Source of the DNA: Dipetalonema caudispina
Taxonomy: Eukaryota > Nematoda > Chromadorea > Rhabditida > Onchocercidae
DNA length: 64,000 nucleotides
Reading direction: 5' to 3'
Assembly: GCA_013365325.1 (NCBI GenBank)
Contig: JABVXV010000004.1
Location: 558,001 to 622,000 of the forward strand
The position numbers and the translations under genes were made by a program. Shown here piece after piece: positions 1-12,493 of this stretch. Under the pieces are notes generated by a model, which had not been told where the DNA came from, did no database searches, and saw only the letters and a list, made by a program, of their open reading frames with translations. Numbering within the stretch: position 1 is the first letter of the stretch; the number at the start of each line of letters is the position of its first letter.

Positions 1-2020
1 CGAAGACACCCGCATAGGCCATGACATCCCCTGTAGCACAAGCATTCAACTTATATTCTCCCTCAGAACTTGTCATTTCTGAGGACTATAAAAAAATGCA
101 ATACGTGAAGTCAACATACGTATGACACATCCTAAAGGCGTCAACTTTTCCAAGACAAGAACACGTTAACCGAATCATATACCTCTAAAAGACGCTCGCT
201 CTTGCATCCTTCTAGACGGCCATCGCACACGCTACGAAATTATGATGTCCAAGTATCTAGAAAGCCCGGATAGCTGATGTCCAGAAAGGATTTCTCGGAA
301 AGCTCGATGGGAAATCAGTAATCTCAGATGAGATCAAGAAACTCATAATCAGTTAATTCTCATTGTAATCCCATAGATGGATTTATGGATTACTTTCGAG
401 GAATTTACGAATGAAAGAGATTGATAAGAAAGAAAGAATTATTTGTTAGAAAAGGTTTAATCTTTTGCTCATCCTATCCCAGTTATCACAATCTCAATTC
501 ATTCACAGCAGAAAGTCAAGCTGTTGAACAAGCAGACATTTCAACTAAGATAGATAAACGCCTACGAGAAGTGTATAGATATCTGCTATTTCAAGAGTGA
601 TAACAACATTTGAAGAGAAGGATTTTCGACAAGGATGTTAGGAAGTGTGAAAAGAAAGATACGGCAAAACATTTCATCCTTGCTATTAATCTCAATTTAA
701 TAGCAACAAATACGGAATTGAACAGTATTAACAGTAGATGATATCCAACAAACAAAGTTGATAGTTACTCAAAAAGGAAACTTCTCAAATGAAAGTGCAG
801 TAATGCAATACAAGGCATTGTAATTTGCAAGATGGATTGTTGAAAATGATGATGTTGTAAGGTTAAAAAGAGAAAAGCAACCAGTAGTGTCAGTTTAAGC
901 ATTGCTGCTAATGCTATTGCTACTGCTGTGAGTGGAGATGAATTAAGCTCTACTAGTTAAGCTGTTTGTATTTGAGGAGTGTAAAATGTATGGGTTCTCA
1001 TCTAGCTGGAATGATATCCTGTTAGTTTAGAATCGTTTCACTCCAGCTTCTTCTTCTACTTCAACAAACAGAGGGATGAATGAAACGAACAGACAAAGAG
1101 ACAGACGGACACTGATTATGTACACCACTTTAAGTGAAGGGTTGTAGGAAACATTTTTGATTCTTTATGCTAATTACCCATCCAGAAATTGTTGATGATG
1201 CATCAGGGATTGCTATATTGATCGTCACTACTATCCCCCTTAAATATGTAGACTTTCAGGGCATTTTTCAATTTAAATTTTGGACAGCTCGTTAGAGAAG
1301 AGAAGATAGATATGCTTTTGGATTAGTCAAGGATCAATTTTAAAAATTTTAGTAGTTGCTGTAAAAATTTGAATCGGAGATTCACTTTATCAGGGACCGA
1401 AAGAAATTATCAGGAAATAACGCAAAAGATTCTAATTGTCGATCATTTTGTTTCATCTTAATTTGAAAAAAATAAAAAATAAAAAATAAAATAAAGAATT
1501 CAACGGATACAACCAAATTTGCCTGAAAAAGAAATGTCGCAATTTTTGGCAAGTTTCATTAACATGAATCATTTGTTCAAATGTCAATTTCTATGACTAT
1601 AAATAAATGATTTCTTGGTTTACTAATAACTTCTCTCTTTTACTTTTTAGACTAAAGGACTTTAAAAATTCAGAATTAAGTAAGAAGTATATCCCTGTTT
1701 GTCAATTACTAACCTTCTTCCGTTCCTCTTTCACTACTTCATTCACCTGTATGATCTGTTGAAAATAACGATCAGTTGAAGGAAGAAGCATAGTGCTTTG
1801 CGCTTGTAGGCAATAAAACGTCACAATTAAATTTATCTTCAGCTATACTACTGGATAACATGCTGTAGCAAATGTTGTTTTCATCATCTGGCTGTGTAAG
1901 CAAGAGTAAATTTTGCATAAATTGAAGATGAAGAATAGGGGAGAGAGAGACGATGAAAGAGAATGAAAGAGAGCATAATTATTACGCTAATTCATCAATT
2001 CCAAGACACACTTGAATCCC

Positions 2021-2050
2021 AATATTACTATTACTACTACTACTACTACT

Positions 2051-2084
<34 letters not shown>

Positions 2085-2102
2085 GTAATGATGATAATGA
2101 TA
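2021..2102. repeat. ACT/AAT trinucleotide microsatellite
   Basis: An ATT/ACT run passes into a long (AAT)n run and decays into GATAAT units. This is a simple sequence repeat. The poly-Val, poly-Ile and similar frames it creates are artefacts. Confidence 0.95.
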
Positions 2103-2324
2103 ATATCCATCAACGATATTAACAATAAGAAATAGCTAGCATGAAATTCAAAAGTGATAATGAAAGAGGAGGTGAGACGATTTGCCAGAGAGTAACTACT
2201 CTGTGCAAATTTTCGAAAGCTTTCTAATTTAGATCGTTGAATAGATCGAATCCCCTCCACATCTACGTCAATTTGGCCATCACAAATTGGTGTGTCCAAT
2301 AAGAACAGCATTAACACTAGCGAT

Positions 2325-2326
2325 AT

Positions 2327-2402
<76 letters not shown>

Positions 2403-2511
2403 GCTACTACTACTACTATTACTGCTACTACTACTACTACCACTATTACTACTACTACTACTACTACTATTACTACTACTACTACTACTACCACTACCAC
2501 TGTTACTACTA
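2325..2511. repeat. Long (ACT)n microsatellite, about 190 bp
   Basis: A nearly uninterrupted (TAC/ACT)n array has occasional GCT, ATT and CCA variants, more in its right half. It reads as poly-Leu, poly-Thr or poly-Val in the different frames, none of which is credible as a protein. Confidence 0.96.
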
Positions 2512-5500
2512 TTTACTCGCGGTAAGGGAAGTAGAAGTACGATAGTAGCTTCTGCTATTCATCATGGCAGTTTAACAAGATGTATTGTAGTGAGGGCTTA
2601 TTACCTTTGTCTATTTTCATGGAATAGTGCCTAATTGGTTCTTTCGCTCTTACAAGAAGAATAATTCTCTATCTTTCAGTAATTCCCTTAAATTTAACAG
2701 ATAATTTCGCTTATTGCCACATTTTTGTGCGATGTAGAAGTACAGATGAAATATGAGATATCAAAAAAACAAATGTATCATCAGATATGTCTGATTGAGA
2801 TTTCGACTCTTTTATGTTTGTCATTTAGTAAGAAAATGAAGGAACTGGAAACAGAGATGCTCTTTTTTTTTTACAATTTTACGACTTAGATGTTACAAGT
2901 CCCAGCAGAGTCCAGTGCAATTAACTCTTATCATTTGAAAAGCAAGGCTTATTCATAAGCTCGGAAATGATTGAAAACTATTTTCCAATTTACCGAAGGA
3001 CTTTCACGGGAATATCGTAAAGGGAATGATTTGTTTACTTAGTTCACACTTCTGACAGTGTGATCATTTGTATTTGAATGAAGATAAGTAAGTTGTACAT
3101 AGATTAATTGGACAATGCTTCTTCTGCTACATATTAGCCTAACTCTTCTAGGTCCTAATGTACATAGCTGCCAATTGCCCCGCTGACAGTGTCGCATTCG
3201 CCAATTACATCTTTTCCTTGCTATAGATAAATTCGAAAGCCAAGTTAAAAGATCTTGAAAAAGTCGAACTAATATTTTCAAAAGCATTTCTTTCTCATTG
3301 TTTGAATGCTTTGTAACTAAACTTCGATTAAATTTTAAACACAATTTCATATTTTATTAACTCAAATGATAACTTTTTTAAAATAAATATTTATGAAAAT
3401 GCAAACCGTTTCCTTTTGAGTTTCCTCAATTTGATCAAAACATTTGCATAGGGTAATGGAAAGAGTGAGGGCATAGGCAGCATCAAATTTTGAAATATTC
3501 ATTCCGGTTTTCCATCAAATGCAAACTCGTTTAGAATGTAGTGAAGGGAGAGACACCTTCAAGTCTATGAACCAATTTGGAGACAAGCAATCAGAACTAA
3601 GCCTAGGATTTGAGTCCAAAATTTGTCGATTACTCTCCAGAGACCACCATCCAAACTCCTCCTATATTTGATAGAGCGTTCGGTGATTGTAAGCTATCGA
3701 TCTTTCTCCCTCACTCTGATGTTTAGGAAAAGTTAAATGATTCAGCATTTTCATATTCTTTCAAATTCTTGATGTTAAAAAAAAACTACAAATTTTACTT
3801 CCTCTTAGTTTTTTTACTTCATTTTAGCCGATTTATTAAATGGAATCTTGAAGCTTCATCGTGCAAAGTAAATAATGGCGATGTGCAAGAGTTCCGACAC
3901 TTCTAAAAAATTCAAAGAAGAAAGGAACCGCATTTTTACTGCTTAAAGAGGTGTGGTTCAAACTACCAATAACTTTTGTAATATGTGAAACGATGGATTA
4001 AACAGCAAAATGTAACCTATCTGTTGGACATACTACAATTGCGAAATTATTTTAGGTTATAAGCATGTTTAGTGTGTTTCTCGCCTGATCAGATTGAATC
4101 TTCAACAGTAACTTAAATTGGATTCTATAAACGGCACAGGTCGCTAATCTATTAGATGGTTGTGAAAATGTTTGAAATAAACATTTTTTCATCAGTATTT
4201 AGAGTGGAAGATTGAAATAGCCTTCTTTGAATGAGAGAGGAATGTTTTCATGAAAAATGATGCAGTAATAGTGAAAGCAGCGTTTGCTGATGCTATCTGA
4301 TCGCATATCGAATGTTGTCTCTTTCGTTATTTTTATTCCCGCGAGAATTTCTTTTTTAATTCATCGTTTTTCAAGCTTCAAAATCAGGCTCTTTGATCAG
4401 TGGTCCCTGAAGTGTTAAAACTTATTGCAATCCTTTTTTATGGAAAAAAAAAGATTTCAATCATTCTATAGCAAATAGCAAGCCAAAAATATATCACTGA
4501 CTGCATTCTGCATGTTCCCTCTAATGCTAAAATAATAAACATTTGAAATAAGCTTCAAGTATTTTAATTCAGTTGCTAATTATTATTTACCAAATTTTTC
4601 ATCTTTTTTAGCTTATGGATTTCCTAAAAGTCTGTTAAATTTTCTTTCTATAAGACTGATTCAGGTAATGAAAAAATGAGTATAATTTCTTATAGTAGAG
4701 ATAATTTCTATCGCACACTTACTGGACCACTATCAACCGGAAATAGTCTTATGTCATCTTATATGTATACAACGAACTATTGGATGTTCAGTTTATCTGC
4801 AATCGATGTAATTATAACAACTGTAAAAGAAAAAAGGTTTGCGGAAAATGAAAATAATTCCTTGGTTAACCTCTTCTAACCTGTATTACGTGTTTAATTA
4901 ACGAAATGCTATTTCACTTCCTTTGAATTTTACACGATGAAAAGATGAGCGATGAGTGAAGGGCCAAGTTTATTGGAAATTTTGATTTTTAATTGTTTGG
5001 TATTCTGGTATTGGCTGGCTAAGTATATAATTTTTGTTAGCTTTTCAACAAAGACAGTTAGAATGAAAATTAAGCAAATCTTACTTGTACTTATTTATTG
5101 CTTCACTTTCCTTCATTAATGAACAGAAATCAATTAATTAGGTGAAGAATGAACTGCGTGTTATCTTTTATTTCCATCATTCAAAAAAAAAAAAAAAATG
5201 TCACGAAGGAAGAAGAAAAAAAACATGTTTTTTTGGCGAATTATATATTGTTTCAGTCGAAAAAAACTCTCTTACAACTTTATCACATCATTTCATCTTA
5301 TAAGATTGATATTCTTGATTACTTCAATCGAGTACTATAGTTCTAATTAACCTTCAAATTGAAAATGTTTCATTTCAACGGATGCATAAGTTAAAAGTTA
5401 AATGCTAAATATAGAAGTTGTTTTTCTTTCTGCAAGGAATTTTCATCATCCGATTATTTTTACAAATTGTGCTTCCAAGCAACGATGTATTTCGTCTTCT

Positions 5501-6250
5501 TTAAGCACAGCTTATAAAATTTCCGGCAAAGAAAGATAGTGCGTGAAAGGAAGATATGTGAATTTCATTTGCACATAATTATCAAAATTTAATAATGAAT
5601 TTAGAAATGAGCAGATAGCTGTGTCGTGAGAATTCTTGTTGGGAAGAAAAGTTAACTAACTAACCAACAACTTTACATTTTCAACCATTTTTTTTTCTTT
5701 TGGCTCAAATAGCCGAAAGGCCTATTTCCTATCAGGACAGGCAAATAAACATCATTTTAACCGATTATTTTATGATTAGAACAAACATCTAATTTGATCT
5801 TTACAATCTAAAACAAACGCCAATGGGAAAATAGGGAGATATCTGCGAAATCATTTAGTTTGCTTTTCAAATTTACAATTCTTTTAAGCCTTCATTCCGA
5901 AATCAGAACTTTCGAAAAGCAATACTAACCGAAGATCATAAGAAATGGAGGAAAGCATAATATTTGAGCATGTCATCAGTATTTTTTTCTTGATTCTGAT
6001 GAATAACAATCACTATTTATACCATAAGCCAGCATATGTATACATGAGGTTTGTCCGGTACAACTTGATACTAAAGCAATGGAACCATTTGTCAGCCTAT
6101 TTCTGCGCTCTATCAATCTTTCGCATTTCATTCCTGATATACAACATTGCTGGTATCTCTGATGGTGAAAGTGAAGCATTACTTCAGCATCGTCGCATTA
6201 ATACAGTACAATATTTGCATATGATTTAAAAATTAGTCGACTAGGCCATC

Positions 6251-9200
6251 TTACGCTCGTCCATAATAAGGCCAATAGACATATGGATTATATGGAAGAG
6301 TTTGAAGTTGTTGATCTTTGTATGGCTGATTTTGAGCTTCAGTGAAAACTCGTTTCGCTGTCTTACTAGCCTGAAAATATGTAAAATAATAAAAACGGAA
6401 TGGAGTGCTACTTGAAATAAATGCTGATACTACAAGTGACACAGTAGTTATGGATAGATACTGACTGTTGCGGAAATGTTCCATTATAATTTTGTGCTTA
6501 TTGATGAAATGCATAATAAATTTTAATGAGCGGTAAATTTAGCAAAGAAACTAATCAGAAAAATTCTTAAATTTGAATCAAATTAAGAAATGGGAATGAA
6601 CAAAAATGATCTTTACACATATTTCATTCGTCCCTACCCTTTTCCGTTCCTTTTCCTTTCCTCCTTGCATCTTCTCTTCCCTGTCTCATTCTCCTACTTC
6701 ATAGTATAAATTAAAAATCGAAACCAGTTTTAAAAAATGCAGCGCGAAAAGGAAATATGTTAATGAATAATTATTATCAGATTTTAGAAACCCAAAGTAT
6801 ACTTGCATGTTTGTGCATGAACTAAGCATCTAAATAAGAAATGAAATATAAAAGTGATTCTTAGACCTGAGAATCGTCATTAAATTCTTCTAATTATAGG
6901 AAGAATAAGTCTGTACTGATCGTTTAAAGCACAGTACTTACTAGAAAAGCAATTCCGATATGTTGATAACATTTCTTGCAAACAATTATTTACCTTTCTC
7001 ACATTTATTAATACCTCTCAAAATTACTTCTGATAAGATTTTCTAAAATATAAAATTTGGACGAGTGAACTAATGCAACCATTTGAAGTTTCTTTCCATG
7101 TAAAGCTCTAATTTTTGCTGGAAAACAGTGATTAATGGTTTTTTATCCGACAATACAAAATTCAAAATTTTTAGACTCTCAATATCCACACTGACCTTCA
7201 GGGATAGTCACAAAGTAATACTAAATCCTTCCCTTCATCAAGCTAATCATAAAGACAAGAAACATTCAAAGGTATTTTCGGACATAAGAGGTCAGTTCAA
7301 TGTGAGTTTCAAAAAGGTGTGGAGAAATGTAATGCATAACCTGTTTTATAATTTATGGCAGTTTGAAAATCCTCAAACATTACGTAATGAAAAGTATATC
7401 ATAATGTCGTAATGCAACATTTTTGGGTAAAATAAAATTTAAAAAAGAGAAGAAATATATCGATGGCTGGAACGCTTTCTAGTTTGGTAAGATGTTCCAC
7501 ATTTATGTTCACTTACTGGCCCACTTCTCTTGGAAGGTAAATGGTAACATGGATGGATGGATGGATGGATTGATGGAATGAATGAATTCTTCCTGCTATA
7601 TAAAATGAGAACTTCTCTGACAGTGATGGAAAAACATTTGCGACAGCTGATAAAAAACAAATAGAATTGTTAAAATTTTGAAAATTTCGCACAATGATAG
7701 TAAAAAAAAATTGTGATTTAGGGGTAACAGTGATCAAAATTTGAAATTTTTTCTAAAAATTTTTTTTATTAGGTACAGGAAAGTTGTAGGTGAACAGCAG
7801 TTTATTGTAAATATTTCGGACTAAAAATTCAACATTAACAAAAAATTGTTTGTCTGTCCATATTAAGGTAAAAAACAATTTCTGGGCGTCATAGATCAAA
7901 GTGATTTTATTTCAAATAAAAACTCAAAGAGCTAAATAACATAATAAACAAATTAAAAACAAACAAACCTTCCTTGCGTTTAAGCATGATACACATGTGG
8001 TGATACAAAGAGGTATGGTGAAGATCAAAGTTGCAAGTGCTGCAGCAAATGTCAAAAAGATACCAATGGATGCCAGGGTACGGATCCTCACACCACATCT
8101 GCAAGAATTCCATTTCGAATCAGTTTTTGAAAATAAGATTAAGAGTAAAATGCATGCATGAATAAGTGAAAACTACAAAATGCAACTTCGCTTGGGATGT
8201 AGAAATACTTAAAGACAGAACAATTTCATCGGCCAAAAGCTGTACGCACTGCTTTTCAAAACTTATGAATCTTTTAAATTGCCTTTTCAATTCTTCATAG
8301 AATTTCTATCCTAAAATATCATATCGTCCCTGCCTTATTTTAATTGTCAGCAAGCAAAATTCACCAATCTTAACCCTGCTAGCGACGTAAAATGGAATAC
8401 ATGGAATGACTATTAGTGCTAATATTTTCTGAGCTTTTAAATTTAGGACCTACATTTCATTTTTCTAGTTTCAGGAAATTTCAAATAAGTAAATAACTCA
8501 TATTCTTTAATGAGCGCAGCAATGTCAATCTTACAGTTGGAAATAATTTTTAACTCTTTATCACCTAGATGACTTTTTAATTTTCAACTTGATGCTATTG
8601 AGTTCTAGATCAACACGAATACCATCTCATTTCAATTTTATAATCTAATCTGACGAAATGAGTGGTAATTACCAGATTCTCTGAACAAAAACTATATAAC
8701 CCATTGTTTCAGAATCGTTAAATTCATAACAAATGAATATTGGCTTAAATGCTCCCAACAAACAAAACAACAATATTAGTGATTTTCTTCCTATCATCAA
8801 ATTATTTTTTGAACTGAAACTGTGCAACCTGATGATACTGTTTGCTATATTACCTATTAGTAAATCTACTCGGATAAAATCACTACTCATTTAGCCTCAT
8901 ATTGCATTTTAATTTATGAACACACAGACCAATATGTGGATCGTTGAAAATATTACAGTATTTGCATAGAAAACATTTCTTTCTGACAAATTTTCTTAAG
9001 CTTAATTTGTTCCCAATCACGCTTTTGAACTTCGAACCTTTTTTTCCCTTATCTCTATCAAATATGCAATATAACGTCAAGATTTAAGAAGATCGATTCT
9101 GGTCAAGAATCAAGTAATCTAGAATGTATATGGAGGTAATATGCGAATTCTCGTAATGATAGAATTAGTGTTACGAACAGATTAGTTATGGATTTAATGA

Positions 9201-12200
9201 AATGAAACTAATTTGATGGAATCTGTAATGGAAAGACCAGTACCGCAAATTACACTGCGATTGTGCATTCTTTGGTAATCGTCTGTAAATATCATTGACG
9301 CATGCACCGTACGTGAAGAACGTGAAATAAACTTCTTCACATTCGTCTTCGCATCGCAACTTTGATTCTTTATCGGACTGCATGAAGTACCTGCAAATTA
9401 CTTATCGATCTTTTCTTTTTTAACGTTATCTTTGAATAATAAGCTTTTAATACTATTTTTTAAATTAATCCTCTATTTCAGCTAAAGTGTTTTGTTCAAG
9501 TTATTTTATAATTGTATTTATTACTGCTCAGTTATCATTTATATCATTATTATCAGTGCCGTTGTTAATGTCTTCTATCCTGACTGATTAAACAAGTCAA
9601 GTTCATCGTAATCCAAATTGCAATCATTAATTTATGAATGATAAGAAGATGTGCATTGAGATTCAGAATAATCATCAATAGTTGACATATATAAAAATCT
9701 TTCTTCATTTGTGCTAATTAGAAATTTGTTACGAATGACGATTGTCCCCAGAATGAATATGATGCTAAAATTTGTATAAGGAAATGAAAGAGAAAGCAGC
9801 AGAGATTGATGTAGTACAAATTGATGCATTCTGATTTTGCTAAAAATGTCATTCATATTTCAAACATTAAAATTGACAGTTGTAGAGGAAGTTCAAAAGC
9901 TTTAGTAAAAAATATTGGAAAAGCTCCATTTCATTGTCAGAATGAATAAACTTTTCTTCAGAATTCTTGGCAAGCAGAAATTAATATGCCATGGAGAAAA
10001 TTTTTATTCTCAACCCTGTAATCATTAGTTTATATTTCACAACAATTGTTAAGTTTGTATTTCAGAACTGTTGACAGTGCATGTGTAACACGTTAGTTGT
10101 AAGAAAATGTAATCAGAGAGGAGAAATTCCTTTCTAAGGCATTCATTGCAACGAAACTATTTGATTAATCTACATTTAATTGAAAGGATCAATTTTCAAA
10201 TGATTGATTGAAGAAAGTGCATGAAAATATGAAAATAGTCTGTCTATCTTATCATTTTCGCATATCATCGCATTACAGAAATGTCAAGTATTTTTCGTAT
10301 CTAATTTTAATTTTCCATGATGATTGAACGTCAAAATTTATCATTTCAAAATTTCCATAAATAATCGATTTACCAAATAAATGCGAGAAAAATTAAAGTT
10401 CTATTATAGTGAGATAACATCGAGATAGATCAGATATATTAATTTTCTGAAGAAGATGGAAAAGTTGTGTATGGGATGGAAAAAAATCTCGTATTGCAAA
10501 AGACGCTTCAAATTACTTTTTATATTTTCTTTGATCAAAAAAATTGTTCTCCCACATGATTCAATATATTTCTTGATTTTCGATAGTTCCATAAACTAAT
10601 GTCATCATTTGTACAATCCCAACTAAAGATCATTTGTCTTTATCTCGTCTTATTACAAATTTTTCCCTTCCACAGGAAATTTCCATTGCATAGAGGTTTT
10701 TGATTCAAATCCAGATCATGAATGACGAAAATTTATTACACTGTCGGAGGTATATTCGAGCTTGAACCAAATTTGAACCTCGAATGCTGAATTTTAATAA
10801 AGCGCCTAAAATTAATAGTTTGACATCAAATTAAAAAATAGCTCGATGTTGTGGAAATTGATTCAAAAATATGCTTGACAAATTAATTCGAGTAACTAGA
10901 AGGAATTTTGATTTAAAATAATCTTTTCTAGCAGGAAATTTTTTATTGCCTATAAAAGAATTTTGTTTTGCTAGCTGAGAGGAAGTAAATACCATCAGTT
11001 ACAAAGGAATTTTCAGTAAACTGGTTCTGCCGAAACGAAAAAAAAGTTTAATATTTTCAACAAACAAGTTTGCCGAAATGAAAATTCCTTTGAAAATTAC
11101 TTTCAAGGAATCATAAGTTTGTATTTCCCGCCTTTCACTTTTTCCTTCCCAGTGATAAATGTAACCAAAAATAAATTCCTTGTACATTTCTTGAAGTGAT
11201 TTTCATCGCATTATACATTACCCTGCCCTCGTACTAAATGCAAAATCTTGATTTCGGAACATCCCATGTAATGTTGAATACGATGATATGATATGATCAA
11301 GAAACTGGAGTAACCTTCTTCCTTGATTGCGTAAAAGTTGTTAGAGACTATGTAGATTCAAAAGATCCAGAAATTTGTTTTAATATCACATTTGGAGTAG
11401 TTATTTTATGTATGAAAGGAAATTTGAAAATTAACAATCTTTCGAGTATAACTAGTGAAAAGTTTTAAAGCGGTTCTACCCAATATCTTATGCTCCTAAA
11501 TAAAATTAAATTATTTCTTAAGTTTTACATTCGTTTTTCGCCATTTAAATAACCAGAGCAGTCCTTAAAGTGATCTGAATTTTTAATTAAATCAAACAAA
11601 TATAAAAAAAAGTAAGGAATGGAAATAATTAATCGATCGATGAGATATTCAATTGTTAAGCAGCGAAGATTGATAGAAATCGCCTTTTCAATAACACTAA
11701 AAGATACATTTCTAACTTCTTTAAACATTAAAGATTTAAGTTAAATAAATTACATTATGTAAGCTATTAAAAAATAAACATAGCAATTCATGCAGTGTTC
11801 AATTATAGCAATAATTATAATATTAATAATGATAATAATAATAATAGTAATTGTAATAATAATAATAATAATAAATAATGATAATAACATCGATAACATC
11901 AACAACGATTTCAGTAATGACAATGATTTCATGTAGAAGCTGTAATAAATTACGCGTAATAATATTGTCCTCTACATGTCGACAAAGATGGAAGCGGAAT
12001 ATTTATGAAAATTGCTATTTGCTCCATTCAATGACAGTTCTCTACTCAGATGTAATGGGTCCTTACTGAATATGTCATGAGATTTTGATGAAAGCGGGCG
12101 ATAAAATAAATAGTGTTAAGATTACGACATTGGGATTAAATTGTAGATTTAAATATTGTATGTAAGATAACTTGACAAGCGACATGATCAAGCCAAGGAA

Positions 12201-12493
12201 TGAAGATATCACGGATATATGTTCAGATTAGTATCACACAATGTTATGCTGACCTGATCATCAGTATTTCAACAATTTCAGTTTCTTTATTTTTCCGTCG
12301 TATGAACGGGAACTTACCCAGGAGCGCATTTGCATGTTTTTCCATTGAAGACTTCATTAGCATGGCATACCGATGATGATTCGGCATCCTCAACCGCATT
12401 TACGTCAGCTGGTCCCGCAGATGTTTCCTGGGCGGAAGCAATAGACGGTGATAGGATAATGAGTCCGACACAAGCGATCAGCAACAATCGCAT
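6251..12493 (-). CDS. Secreted-start, cysteine-rich type I membrane protein (unrecognised)
   Basis: Four exons join in frame: 12493-12318, 9390-9244, 8098-7969 and 6370-6251 (phases 2, 2, 0), giving 190 aa. Residues 1-22 are a signal peptide (MRLLLIACVGLIILSPSIAS). A short acidic stretch follows, then a cysteine-rich ectodomain with CHANEVFNGKTCKC, the exon-bridging KCAPGYFMQ, and CEDECEEVYF...CVND. One hydrophobic helix (LASIGIFLTFAAALATLIFT) is followed by a CITTCVSC cluster and a basic, Tyr/Pro-rich tail ending PYNPYVYWPYYGRA. Donors are GGGTAAGT, GGTACTG and GGTTTGT; acceptors are TTGCAG, TTGCAG and TTTCAG. Intron 1 is about 2.9 kb, long for this window. I do not recognise the family. The EGF-like cysteine spacing and palmitoylation-prone CxxxCxxC after the helix suggest a surface protein with a cytoplasmic tail, but function is unknown. 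Confidence 0.85.
7549..7570. repeat. (ATGG)n microsatellite
   Basis: Five ATGG units plus a partial sixth, inside the last intron of the cysteine-rich membrane protein gene. Confidence 0.9.
11806..11890. repeat. (AAT)n-rich microsatellite
   Basis: An imperfect AAT/GAT/AGT array inside the long first intron of the cysteine-rich membrane protein gene. Confidence 0.9.

Larger units (their letters stand above)
1..6250. other. Gene-poor AT-rich region
   Basis: I see no supportable coding exon here. Open frames are short, biased to low-complexity residues and lack splice-linked partners. The stretch holds two trinucleotide microsatellites (listed separately) and A/T homopolymer runs, for example around 1464-1494 and 5185-5200. 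On the minus strand, bases 1 to about 33 follow a CTACAG acceptor-like site and could be the start of an exon running off the left edge, but the piece is too short to assign. The right end holds the 3' flank of the gene that stops at 6251. Confidence 0.6.

Noticed and set aside
1..33. Possible minus-strand exon start (after CTACAG) reading DVMAYAGVF
   Set aside because: Only about ten residues lie in the window, with no partner exon, so it cannot be supported.
1982..2634. Open frames rich in Val, Leu or Thr on both strands
   Set aside because: They are translations of the ACT/AAT microsatellites and have no other protein-like content.
5945..6229. 94-codon plus-strand frame beside the membrane-protein 3' end
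   Set aside because: No recognisable motif, AT-rich random composition, no splice partners, and it lies in the 3' flank of the opposite-strand gene.
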